Below, piece after piece: positions 1 to 6,012 of a stretch of DNA of 6,012 nt. Below the pieces are notes generated by a model that was given only the letters and a program-made list of their open reading frames with translations, did no database searches and was not told where the DNA came from. Each line of letters begins with the position of its first letter. The first letter of the stretch is position 1. Source of the DNA: an uncultured Oscillospiraceae bacterium (GTDB lineage: Bacteria; Bacillota; Clostridia; Oscillospirales; Oscillospiraceae); NCBI GenBank assembly GCA_900763685.1, contig CAAFLF010000025.1, forward strand, positions 1 to 6,012, read 5' to 3'. A program made the position numbers and the translations under genes.

Positions 1-357
1 CATGGCCTCGTCGAACTGGTCCCGGGCGATATAGACCTCCGCCAGCCCCAGATAGGCCCCGGCTAGACTGTCGTCCAGGCTCAGGGCGGTCTCGAAGTCC
101 GCGAAAGCGGCCGTCAGGCTCTCCTCGTCCGATCCCCGGCCAAGGTAGGCGTCGCCCCGGCCAACGTAAGCCAAGGCGTTCTTCGGGTCGATCTCGATGG
201 CGGCCGTAAAGGCCAGGATGGCCTCCTCGTAGTTACCTTCCGTCAGGTACTTCTGGCCCAGGTCGTACTGCTCCTGCCACTTGGCGGAGCTGTCCCCGCA
301 GGCGCAGAGGCCCAGGGTCAAGACCAGGGCCAGGATCCATGTCATCGCTCTCTTCAT
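1..357 (-). CDS. TPR-repeat lipoprotein, C-terminus cut off by window edge
   Basis: The reading frame is open from the ATG at 357-355 to the window edge, giving 119 residues with no stop, so the gene is partial. The N terminus has a Lys/Arg start, a hydrophobic stretch (residues 7-17) and a lipobox-like LCAC with the lipidated cysteine at residue 20. This predicts a signal-peptidase-II-processed lipoprotein on the outer face of the membrane. From about residue 26 the sequence is helical TPR-like: one clear repeat (YDLGQKYLTEGNYEEAILAF followed by AIEIDPKN), a second around 60-95 and the start of a third (GAYLGLAEVYIARDQFDEAM). TPR proteins scaffold protein-protein contacts, and the partner cannot be inferred here. 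AGGAG lies 8 nt before the ATG. It lies on the same strand as sigK but is separated from it by a hairpin and has its own promoter candidate, so co-transcription is not required. The lipoprotein and TPR calls are firm; the function is unknown. Confidence 0.9.
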   Translation of the reverse strand, partial: MKRAMTWILALVLTLGLCACGDSSAKWQEQYDLGQKYLTEGNYEEAILAFTAAIEIDPKNALAYVGRGDAYLGRGSDEESLTAAFADFETALSLDDSLAGAYLGLAEVYIARDQFDEAM

Positions 358-415
358 TCCGCTCTCTCCTCTCTCGCTCTCCGGCGCCCCGTCAAAAAGG
401 CACAGAATCCGCACA

Positions 416-424
416 ATTTTAGCA
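416..424 (-). promoter_or_regulatory. Probable extended -10 promoter of the TPR lipoprotein gene
   Basis: Read on the minus strand, 424-416 is TGCTAAAAT, which is an extended -10 (TGn) followed by TAAAAT (5 of 6 to consensus). It sits in the AT-rich part of the gap, about 60 bp before the TPR start codon. No good -35 box is present at 16-18 bp, which is tolerated for extended -10 promoters. Confidence 0.45.
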
Positions 425-467
425 TATTCCATCCTGTCAGATTTTACATTAACCCAAGGCAACTTTC

Positions 468-512
468 GCCCTTATCCTGGGTAAAGATTTTTGGAGAAGG
501 CCGGATAAGGGC
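468..512. repeat. 10-bp perfect inverted repeat with 25-nt centre
   Basis: GCCCTTATCC at 468-477 is the exact reverse complement of GGATAAGGGC at 503-512. The two arms flank a 25-nt AT-richer centre. The pair lies between the hairpin after sigK and the -10 box of the TPR gene, upstream of that promoter. Neither strand has a U-tract beside it, so it is not a standard terminator. It could be an operator with separated half-sites, an RNA stem, or chance. Confidence 0.5.
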
Positions 513-529
513 CTCCCCACGCGCGGAAA

Positions 530-564
530 GTGCCCGGGGGCTCGTTTTTTGAGCCTCCGGGCAC
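530..564 (-). terminator. 14-bp-stem hairpin after sigK, probable terminator
   Basis: Positions 530-543 and 551-564 pair over 14 bp, with one G-U or mismatch-type pair depending on the strand, around a 7-nt loop that reads AAAAAAC on the minus strand. It begins 29 bp past the sigK stop. On the minus strand it is followed by TTTCC, a short U-tract, so termination may be incomplete. On the plus strand no T-run follows. The stem is certain; its role as terminator is inferred from position. Confidence 0.6.
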
Positions 565-592
565 CTCGCTATTCCGGGAACGGCGGCGCTCC

Positions 593-1279
593 CTATCCGT
601 TTTCCATCCCCTCCCGCAGCTTTCCCAGGGCTCGCTTCTCGATGCGGGAGACATAGCTCCGGCTGATGCCGAAGGCGGAGGCGATCTCCCGCTGGGTCAG
701 GGGGACGGTGCCGCCGAGACCGTAGCGCAGGCGGATGATCTCGGCCTCCCGGGTGGTCAGCGCCTCCCCCACCAGGCGGCGGAGCTTCCGGGCGCTCTCC
801 TGCTGGTGGAGGTCCTCCAGGAGGGTATCCTCCGTGCCCACGATGTCGATGAGTTCCAGGGCGTTGCCCTCCCGGTCCGTCTCGATGGGGTCCGAGAGGG
901 ACACCTCCCCCTGGAGCTTCCGCTGGGCGCGGAAGTACATCAAAATCTCATTCTCAATGCACCTCGCGGCGTAGGTGGCGAGCCTCGCCCCCTTGGTATG
1001 GTCAAAGGTGGAGATGGCTTTGATGAGGCCGATGGTACCGATGGAGATGAGGTCCTCCTGGTCGGCGGACTGGGTGTAGTACTTCTTCACCACGTGGGCC
1101 ACCAGGCGCAGGTTGTGCTCGATGAGCGTGTTCCTGGCGGTGAGGTCCCCAGCGGCGGCCCGCTCCAGGCAGTCCCGCTCCTCCTCCGGCCGCAGGGGCC
1201 GGGGGAAGGAGCCCCCGCCGGAGAGGCGCAGGGTCAAAAGCAGGCTGTTGGCGAAGAGCAGCAGCGCGGCTGAAAGCAT
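593..1279 (-). CDS. sigK: RNA polymerase sporulation sigma factor sigma-K
   Basis: The 228-residue product is a sigma-70-family factor that directs late mother-cell transcription during sporulation (coat and spore maturation genes). Region 2 spans about residues 50-117, with NTLIEHNLRLVAHVVKK, the EDLISIGTIGLIKAI core and the ATYAARCIENEILMYFR segment, closely resembling Bacillus sigma-K. Region 4 carries a helix-turn-helix at about 195-223 (TQREIASAFGISRSYVSRIEKRAL). Residues 1-20 are hydrophobic and precede an FPRPL motif that lines up with FPQPL of B. subtilis sigma-K. They therefore resemble the membrane-anchoring pro-sequence removed by SpoIVFB. The gene is continuous, so no skin-type element interrupts it here. 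The ATG at 1279-1277 has an AAGGGGGG ribosome binding site 6 nt upstream. A sigma-E-like promoter lies just before it and a hairpin follows the stop. Assignment to sigma-K rather than sigma-E rests on the N terminus and the region 2 and 4 wording. Confidence 0.95.
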   Translation of the reverse strand: MLSAALLLFANSLLLTLRLSGGGSFPRPLRPEEERDCLERAAAGDLTARNTLIEHNLRLVAHVVKKYYTQSADQEDLISIGTIGLIKAISTFDHTKGARLATYAARCIENEILMYFRAQRKLQGEVSLSDPIETDREGNALELIDIVGTEDTLLEDLHQQESARKLRRLVGEALTTREAEIIRLRYGLGGTVPLTQREIASAFGISRSYVSRIEKRALGKLREGMENG

Positions 1280-1299
1280 GGAATTCCCCCCTTCCCTGC

Positions 1300-1329
1300 A
1301 CCCTATGCGCCGACGACCAGTCCCTATGC
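1300..1329 (-). promoter_or_regulatory. Sigma-E-like promoter for sigK
   Basis: On the minus strand GCATAGG (1329-1323) is followed after 15 bp by CATAGGGT (1307-1300). Compared with the B. subtilis sigma-E consensus (about GMATATT, 13-15 bp, CATACAHT), the -35 matches at 5 of 7 positions and the -10 at 5 of 8. Sigma-E-driven transcription of sigK is known in Bacillus and Clostridia, which supports the reading. The predicted start near 1293 would leave only about 14 nt of leader, barely covering the ribosome binding site. Confidence 0.45.
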
Positions 1330-1332
1330 GCC
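1301..1332. repeat. 11-bp direct repeat in the sigK upstream region
   Basis: CCCTATGCGCC occurs identically at 1301-1311 and 1322-1332, start to start 21 bp, about two helical turns. The copies contain the -10 and -35 of the proposed sigK promoter. The second copy abuts the -35 box of the divergent promoter. They could be promoter elements by coincidence of sequence or tandem binding sites for a regulator. Confidence 0.6.
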
Positions 1333-1361
1333 TTGACAGGCCCGGTCTCCTCCGCTATCAT
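1333..1361 (+). promoter_or_regulatory. Near-consensus sigma-A promoter for the GIY-YIG gene
   Basis: A perfect TTGACA (1333-1338) is followed after exactly 17 bp by TATCAT (1356-1361, 5 of 6). Transcription should start near 1366-1368. This rules out start codons at or upstream of the ATG at 1360 and leaves a leader of only about 10-18 nt before the GIY-YIG gene. Confidence 0.75.
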
Positions 1362-1377
1362 GGTGAGGTCAGGGGGG

Positions 1378-1659
1378 ATGCGCGTGGCCTGGTGGGTCTA
1401 CATGCTCCGCTGCCGGGACGGCAGCCTCTATACCGGCGTAACTACCGACGTGGAGCGCCGCTTCGCCCAGCACCGGGCCGGGACCGGGGCCAAATATACC
1501 CGCTCCCACCCGCCGGAGGCCATCGTCTACCGGGAGGAGCTGCCGGACAAGCCCGCCGCGCTGCGGCGGGAGCTGGCCATCAAGGGCCTCCGGCGGGAGG
1601 CAAAGCTGCGGCTCATCGAGACCGCCTTAGCCGCCCCCGGAACCCCGGACAGCAGATAA
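1378..1659 (+). CDS. GIY-YIG nuclease-fold protein, UPF0213 (YhbQ/YazA-like)
   Basis: This small protein is 93 residues from the ATG at 1378. The GIY-YIG core is visible as V7-Y8 and Y18-T19-G20, followed by the conserved ERR (26-28), QH (31-32) and a later RELAIKG segment (64-70) whose E65 matches the metal-binding glutamate of the family. This order and length are typical of the stand-alone UPF0213 group (COG2827; E. coli YhbQ, B. subtilis YazA). Members are predicted structure-specific or DNA-repair nucleases, but the cellular role is not settled. The start is uncertain. The ATG at 1378 follows GAGG by 9 nt, but that GAGG lies right at the predicted transcription start. A GTG at 1384 lies 6 nt after AGGGGGG (1371-1377) and gives the family-like start MAWWVYMLRC with 91 residues. 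It is divergent from sigK and convergent with prfC, sharing a terminator with the latter. Confidence 0.92.
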   Translation: MRVAWWVYMLRCRDGSLYTGVTTDVERRFAQHRAGTGAKYTRSHPPEAIVYREELPDKPAALRRELAIKGLRREAKLRLIETALAAPGTPDSR

Positions 1660-1664
1660 AAAAG

Positions 1665-1689
1665 AGGACGGACGCTTCGCGTCCGTCCT
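1665..1689. terminator. Bidirectional hairpin terminator between GIY-YIG gene and prfC
   Basis: Positions 1665-1675 pair perfectly with 1679-1689 (11 bp) around a 3-nt TTC loop. Read on the minus strand it lies 7 bp after the prfC stop and is followed by CTCTTTTTT, a textbook intrinsic terminator. Read on the plus strand it lies 5 bp after the GIY-YIG stop and is followed by TCTTCTATT, a weaker U-tract. It therefore likely ends both convergent transcripts. Confidence 0.88.
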
Positions 1690-1696
1690 TCTTCTA

Positions 1697-3277
<1,581 letters not shown>

Positions 3278-3304
3278 AGTTCCCTTGATCCTTTCTTTCG
3301 GTGA

Positions 3305-3332
3305 CCGGGGCGGGAAAACGCCTCCGCCCCGG
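3305..3332 (-). promoter_or_regulatory. GC-rich hairpin in the prfC leader
   Basis: Positions 3305-3313 and 3324-3332 pair perfectly over 9 GC-only base pairs, with a 10-nt loop. The stem ends 27 nt before the prfC ATG, just ahead of the ribosome binding region. No T-run follows it on the minus strand, so it is not an intrinsic terminator. It could affect translation initiation or mRNA stability. No known riboswitch class was recognised. Confidence 0.5.
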
Positions 3333-3445
3333 GAATTTTCTGAGACTGACACGGGACCTGATATCAAATCGGCATGGTTCCTCGATCCTCGCTTTCGCTG
3401 GCCAGGGACGGGAAACGGTCCCCGGGAATGCTTCAAAACCAATTT

Positions 3446-3474
3446 AAGATATCATATTCTGCCCCTCTTTGCAA
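3446..3474 (-). promoter_or_regulatory. Probable prfC promoter (sigma-A type, extended -10)
   Basis: On the minus strand TTGCAA (3474-3469) is separated by 17 bp from TATCTT (3451-3446). The bases TGA immediately before TATCTT form an extended -10. The two hexamers each match 4 of 6. The predicted start is near 3439, giving a leader of about 160 nt before the prfC ATG. Confidence 0.5.
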
Positions 3475-3487
3475 GGTTTTCCATCGA

Positions 3488-3499
3488 TTTCCCGGGAAA
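3488..3499. repeat. Perfect 12-bp palindrome upstream of the prfC promoter
   Basis: TTTCCCGGGAAA at 3488-3499 is a perfect palindrome. It lies about 50-60 bp upstream of the predicted prfC transcription start and overlaps the T-run of the upstream lipoprotein terminator. It could be an operator, or a by-product of the T-run next to a GC stretch. Confidence 0.5.
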
Positions 3500-3502
3500 A
3501 AC

Positions 3503-3531
3503 AACGGGAGGAAGCCTCGCTTCCTCCCGTT
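3503..3531 (-). terminator. Intrinsic terminator of the lipoprotein gene
   Basis: Positions 3503-3515 pair with 3519-3531 over 13 bp around a 3-nt loop. On the minus strand the stem is followed by GTTTTT. It begins 21 bp after the lipoprotein stop and separates that transcript from the prfC promoter. Confidence 0.85.
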
Positions 3532-3551
3532 TCGCTCATTTCCGGCGGTCC

Positions 3552-4361
3552 TCAGCCCGCGGCGCCCTGGGTCAGCAGGTCGTCCGTGACGATCTCGTTC
3601 TCCAGGGAGAACTCCACCACAGCGCCGCTGCCCTGCCAGGAGGCCTCCCACTTTTGGAAATCCGCCTGGTCCATGGGGGCGACATCCGGGGTGCCGCTCT
3701 CGCCGTAGCTCTCGCCGTTCTCGGCGACGTAGTAGACGATGCCCGCCCCGCTGACGTCCGCGTCCTTGGGGAAAGGATTCCCGGCGTAGTCCTGGGGGTG
3801 GATGCTGCCATCCCAGGCGTCCGCCACGGCCACCTGCTGGTAGCTGTCGCTCTCTGCGTCATAGCGGTAGAGGGCGTAGGGCCAGAAGTCCCCGGCGAGA
3901 CCCTGGTTGTGGCTGGCGTCCGCCCGGACATAGCCGTTTTCATAGAAGGTCAGGGAAGGGAACGCCTCCAGCTCCGCCCGGAGCTGGCCGCCCTGCCCGT
4001 CCAGCACCAGGTAGTCCATGGAGGCCATGACGCCGGTGTCCTGCATCAGCAGCAGCTCCTCGAAACCGTCGCCGTCGATGTCCGTGATGGTGTAGCGGTA
4101 CTCGGTGGACATCTCGTCGCCAACCAGGGCTTCAAAGCCGGGGAGGGTCCCGGTGGTCCGCAGGGTCTCCACGGCGTCCTCCAGGGTCTTCCGGGCGGTC
4201 TGGACCTCCTCCGCCGTGGGGACATTGACAGGCTCCGATCCGGAGGCGCTGCCGGAAGCATTGCCGGAGCCGCTGCCGGAGGCCGAAGCGTCCCCCTTCC
4301 CACCGCAGCCGCTGAGGACCAGGGTCAGGGCCAGGAGCCCCGCGAGCATACTCTTTCTCAT
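3552..4361 (-). CDS. Secreted lipoprotein of unknown function with DxDxDG acidic loop
   Basis: The product is 269 residues. It starts MRKSMLAGLLALTLVLSGC, a signal peptide with an LSGC lipobox and lipidated Cys19, so it is expected on the outer membrane face of the cell. Residues 20-42 form a low-complexity Gly/Ser/Ala linker typical of Clostridial lipoproteins. The mature domain begins near 45. A TDIDGDGFEELLLM segment (93-106) is a calcium-loop-like acidic motif, as found in FG-GAP/VCBS-like and other Clostridial surface lipoproteins, and it is followed by YLVLDGQGGQL, which resembles a beta-propeller-type blade. I see no catalytic motif. The start is clear: AAGGAGG lies 7 nt before the ATG at 4361. 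The gene has its own promoter and terminator and appears monocistronic, divergent from trmO. Substrate binding, sensing or a structural role cannot be separated from sequence alone. Confidence 0.9.
   Translation of the reverse strand: MRKSMLAGLLALTLVLSGCGGKGDASASGSGSGNASGSASGSEPVNVPTAEEVQTARKTLEDAVETLRTTGTLPGFEALVGDEMSTEYRYTITDIDGDGFEELLLMQDTGVMASMDYLVLDGQGGQLRAELEAFPSLTFYENGYVRADASHNQGLAGDFWPYALYRYDAESDSYQQVAVADAWDGSIHPQDYAGNPFPKDADVSGAGIVYYVAENGESYGESGTPDVAPMDQADFQKWEASWQGSGAVVEFSLENEIVTDDLLTQGAAG
4236..4283 (-). repeat. Two imperfect 24-bp tandem units encoding the Ser/Gly linker
   Basis: Within the lipoprotein gene, residues 27-34 (ASGSGSGN) and 35-42 (ASGSASGS) are encoded by two similar 24-bp units. 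This is a likely slippage or duplication product that sets the length of the linker between lipid anchor and folded domain. Confidence 0.6.
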
Positions 4362-4434
4362 CCAAATTCCTCCTTCTTCCGGATGACCGGAATTATGTTA
4401 CCTCTATATGGAACCATACCCCACCGGAAAAAGC

Positions 4435-4463
4435 ATCACAAAACGGTAACAGTTCGGTGTCAA
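4435..4463 (-). promoter_or_regulatory. Probable sigma-A promoter of the lipoprotein gene
   Basis: On the minus strand a perfect TTGACA (4463-4458) is followed after 17 bp by TGTGAT (4440-4435, 4 of 6). The start would be near 4428, giving a leader of about 66 nt. That leader contains a short dyad, TATGG-AA-CCATA, at 4407-4418. Confidence 0.6.
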
Positions 4464-4483
4464 TTTTCTTTCGTTTTCCCCGC

Positions 4484-4512
4484 TTGCGCCCTCCCCCGCT
4501 TTGGGGTACAAT
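4484..4512 (+). promoter_or_regulatory. Probable sigma-A promoter of the trmO-HAD operon
   Basis: TTGCGC (4484-4489, 3 of 6) is separated by 17 bp from TACAAT (4507-4512, 5 of 6). Transcription would start near 4519, leaving about 28 nt before the trmO ATG, with AGGAGG at 4534-4539. The -35 boxes of this and the divergent lipoprotein promoter are about 20 bp apart. Confidence 0.55.
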
Positions 4513-4546
4513 GGCAGGGTGATTCTCGTATCAAGGAGGCGGCCCC

Positions 4547-5242
4547 ATGGAGATCCGGCCCATCGCCCACATCCGAAGCGACTTCGCCGAGAAGTTCGGC
4601 ATCCCCCGGCAGAGCGGCCTCGTGGAGAGCCTGGAGGCCCGGGTGGTCTTCACGCCGGAGTTCCGGAACCCGGACGCCCTCCGGGGCATCGAGGGCTTCA
4701 GCCACCTCTGGCTCATCTGGGAGTTCTCCCGGGCAAAGCGGGAGGGCTTCTCCCCCACCGTCCGGCCGCCCCGGCTGGGCGGGAACACCCGGCTGGGGGT
4801 CTTCGCCACCCGCTCCCCCTTCCGGCCCAATCCCCTGGGGCTCTCCTGCGTACGGCTGCTGGGGGTGGAGGAAACGGCCCGGGAGGGCACGGTGCTCCGG
4901 GTGGCCGGGGCGGACTTGCTGGACGGCACGCCCATCTACGACATCAAGCCCTACCTCCCCTACGCCGACTGCCGCCCGGAGGCGGAGGGCGGCTGGACCG
5001 GCGGGGAGGCGGACCGGCTGCTTACGGTAAACTGCCAAAAGGCCCTTCTCGCCCGCCTGCCGGAGGGCAAGCGGGCGGCGGCGTTGGGCGTTCTCGCCAA
5101 CGACCCCCGGCCCCACTACCAGAGCGACCCGGAGCGCGTTTACGGCATGGCCTTCGCGGGCTATGAGCTCCGCTTCCGGGTGGAGGGCGAGACCCTCACC
5201 GTCATTGACATCCGCCCCGCCGCCGGAAAGGAGATCCCATGA
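4547..5242 (+). CDS. trmO: tRNA (N6-threonylcarbamoyladenosine37-N6)-methyltransferase TrmO
   Basis: The 231-residue product belongs to the TsaA/YaeB (TrmO) family; E. coli TrmO is 235 residues. TrmO uses S-adenosylmethionine to N6-methylate t6A at position 37 of certain tRNAs, a modification next to the anticodon that tunes decoding. The family hallmarks are clear: FSHLWLIWEF near 51-60, TRLGVFATRSPFRPNPLG ending at residue 98 (RSPFRPNPLG at 89-98), and DLLDGTPIYDIKPYLPYAD (123-141). The C-terminal part from about 155 resembles the smaller second domain seen in bacterial members, including a DPRPHYQSDPERVYGM segment. AGGAGG lies 7 nt before the ATG. The gene overlaps the next by 4 bp (ATGA), so the two are probably translationally coupled. 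Older annotations call it tsaA; it is unrelated to the Tsa enzymes that make t6A itself. Target tRNAs in this organism are not shown by the sequence. Confidence 0.95.
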   Translation: MEIRPIAHIRSDFAEKFGIPRQSGLVESLEARVVFTPEFRNPDALRGIEGFSHLWLIWEFSRAKREGFSPTVRPPRLGGNTRLGVFATRSPFRPNPLGLSCVRLLGVEETAREGTVLRVAGADLLDGTPIYDIKPYLPYADCRPEAEGGWTGGEADRLLTVNCQKALLARLPEGKRAAALGVLANDPRPHYQSDPERVYGMAFAGYELRFRVEGETLTVIDIRPAAGKEIP

Positions 5243-5949
5243 TCCGACACATCCTCTTTGACCTGGACGGGACCCTGCTGCCCATGGACCAGGACCGATT
5301 CGGCGAGTGGTACCTGCCCCGTCTGGCCCGGCACGCCGCGCCGGAGGACATCCCGGCGGAGGAGGTCCTGAAGCTCATCTACCAGGGCTGGGCCGCCATG
5401 GTGCGAAACGACGGCTCCGCCACCAACGAGGCCGTTTTCAACCGCTGCCTCCGGGACGCCTATCCCGAACAGGCGGAGGCCATCTCCCGGGGGATGCTGG
5501 ACTACTACTCCGGGCAGTTTCAGGAGGCCAAGTGGCTCACCGCCCCCTCGCCCTTCGCGAGGCTGGCCGTGGAGGCCGCCGGGCGGCACGGACGGGACGT
5601 GTATCTCGCCACGAACCCCGTCTTCCCCCGGCCGGGGACGAACACGCGCGTCCGCTGGGCGGGGATAGACCCCGCCGCCTTCCGGGATATCAGCAGCTAT
5701 GAGAACAGCTCCTTCTGCAAACCCAGCGTGGGTTACTTCCGGGAGTTCCTGCGGCGCAGCGGGCTGCGGCCGGAGGAGTGCCTCATGGTGGGCAACGACG
5801 CCTGGGAGGACATGGCCATCCGGGAGCTGGGGGTGCCGGTGTATCTCGTGACGGACTGCCTGGAGAATAAGCGGGACCTCCCCCTGGACGGCGCCGCCTG
5901 GACCGGGAGCCTGGAGGCCCTGGTGGAAAAACTGGAAAATCTGACGTAA
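5239..5949 (+). CDS. HAD-superfamily hydrolase
   Basis: The 236-residue product is a haloacid dehalogenase-type hydrolase, most likely a cytoplasmic Mg-dependent phosphatase. All four motifs are present: motif I DLDGTLL with nucleophile D8 and acid/base D10, motif II threonine in ATN (T125), motif III lysine in CKPS (K161), and motif IV GNDAWED with D187 and D191. Residues 15 to about 95 are a helical insert that would form the C1 cap, which sets substrate choice. I cannot name the substrate. The start ATG overlaps the trmO stop (ATGA) and is preceded by AAGGAG at short spacing, which indicates translational coupling. The pairing does not show a shared pathway. Possible roles include nucleotide or sugar-phosphate housekeeping. 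Confidence 0.93.
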   Translation: MIRHILFDLDGTLLPMDQDRFGEWYLPRLARHAAPEDIPAEEVLKLIYQGWAAMVRNDGSATNEAVFNRCLRDAYPEQAEAISRGMLDYYSGQFQEAKWLTAPSPFARLAVEAAGRHGRDVYLATNPVFPRPGTNTRVRWAGIDPAAFRDISSYENSSFCKPSVGYFREFLRRSGLRPEECLMVGNDAWEDMAIRELGVPVYLVTDCLENKRDLPLDGAAWTGSLEALVEKLENLT

Positions 5950-5965
5950 AACGCTGAAACCCGGG

Positions 5966-5982
5966 AAACACCATGGGTGTTT
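5966..5982 (+). terminator. Weak hairpin after the trmO-HAD operon
   Basis: AAACACC (5966-5972) and GGTGTTT (5976-5982) form a 7-bp stem with a 3-nt loop, 16 bp past the HAD stop. Only a single further T follows before ACAGG, so there is no real U-tract beyond the stem. It is a possible but poor terminator. Confidence 0.3.
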
Positions 5983-6011
5983 TACAGGTAAGAACGTGTG
6001 CATCATATACT
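5981..6011 (+). promoter_or_regulatory. Possible promoter at the right edge
   Basis: TTTACA (5981-5986, 5 of 6) and TATACT (6006-6011, 5 of 6) are separated by 19 bp, longer than the optimum. The local AT-rich composition fits the front of another plus-strand gene beyond the window. The call is tentative. Confidence 0.25.
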
Positions 6012-6012
6012 A

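Noticed and set aside
530..1273. Plus-strand open frame opposite sigK (247 codons)
   Set aside because: It is antisense to sigK, starts inside the hairpin and has no recognisable domain.
1333..1377. Upstream starts for the GIY-YIG gene at TTG 1333 or ATG 1360
   Set aside because: TTG 1333 is the first base of the -35 box and ATG 1360 overlaps the -10 box of a strong promoter, so neither would be in the transcript.
3278..3442. 55-codon in-frame N-terminal extension of prfC starting at a TTG
   Set aside because: The extension has no RF3 similarity, no ribosome binding site, and begins essentially at the predicted transcription start. MPTLQEE is the family-like start.
4054..4083. DIDGDG motif taken as evidence for a dockerin domain
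   Set aside because: Only one acidic loop is present. Dockerins need a duplicated loop-helix of about 60-70 residues, which is not seen.
5161..6006. Minus-strand open frame opposite the HAD gene (281 codons)
   Set aside because: It is antisense to a HAD gene with all four catalytic motifs, and its own sequence has no coherent domain.

Overview
This is a GC-rich, densely coded chromosomal window from what looks like a spore-forming, GC-rich member of the Clostridia. An Oscillospiraceae-type gut bacterium (Flavonifractor, Lawsonibacter or a relative) is my best guess. The evidence is an intact sigma-K gene of the Bacillus/Clostridia sporulation type, AGGAGG-type ribosome binding sites, sigma-A-like promoters, Gram-positive-style lipoproteins with Ser/Gly linkers, and strong hairpin terminators. 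The genus is inferred from general character only.

Layout from left to right: (1) 1-357, minus strand, a TPR lipoprotein that runs off the left edge. (2) 358-592, an intergenic stretch with a probable extended -10 promoter for the TPR gene, a 10-bp inverted repeat, and a 14-bp-stem hairpin just after sigK. (3) 593-1279, minus, sigK, continuous and with a hydrophobic pro-sequence-like N terminus. (4) 1280-1377, a compact divergent control region: a sigma-E-like promoter reading left into sigK and a near-consensus sigma-A promoter reading right. (5) 1378-1659, plus, a small GIY-YIG protein of the UPF0213/YhbQ-YazA type. (6) A hairpin terminator shared by two convergent genes. (7) 1697-3277, minus, prfC (peptide chain release factor 3), with a predicted leader of about 160 nt. 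(8) 3552-4361, minus, a secreted lipoprotein of unknown function with its own terminator. (9) 4362-4546, a second divergent promoter region. (10) 4547-5949, plus, a two-gene operon of trmO (tRNA m6t6A37 methyltransferase) and a HAD-family hydrolase that overlap by 4 bp. (11) 5950-6012, a short tail with a weak hairpin and a possible promoter for a gene beyond the window.

The genes do not form one pathway. Two act in translation (RF3 in termination, TrmO in tRNA anticodon-loop modification), one is the late mother-cell sporulation sigma factor, two are cell-surface lipoproteins, and two are enzymes of unassigned substrate. I found no mobile element, CRISPR array, tRNA or rRNA. The coding content is ordinary, and I see no convincing undescribed system. 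The most interesting signals are regulatory: the sigK/GIY-YIG divergent promoter region with its 11-bp direct repeat, the prfC leader and its upstream palindrome, and the unexplained inverted repeat near 468-512.
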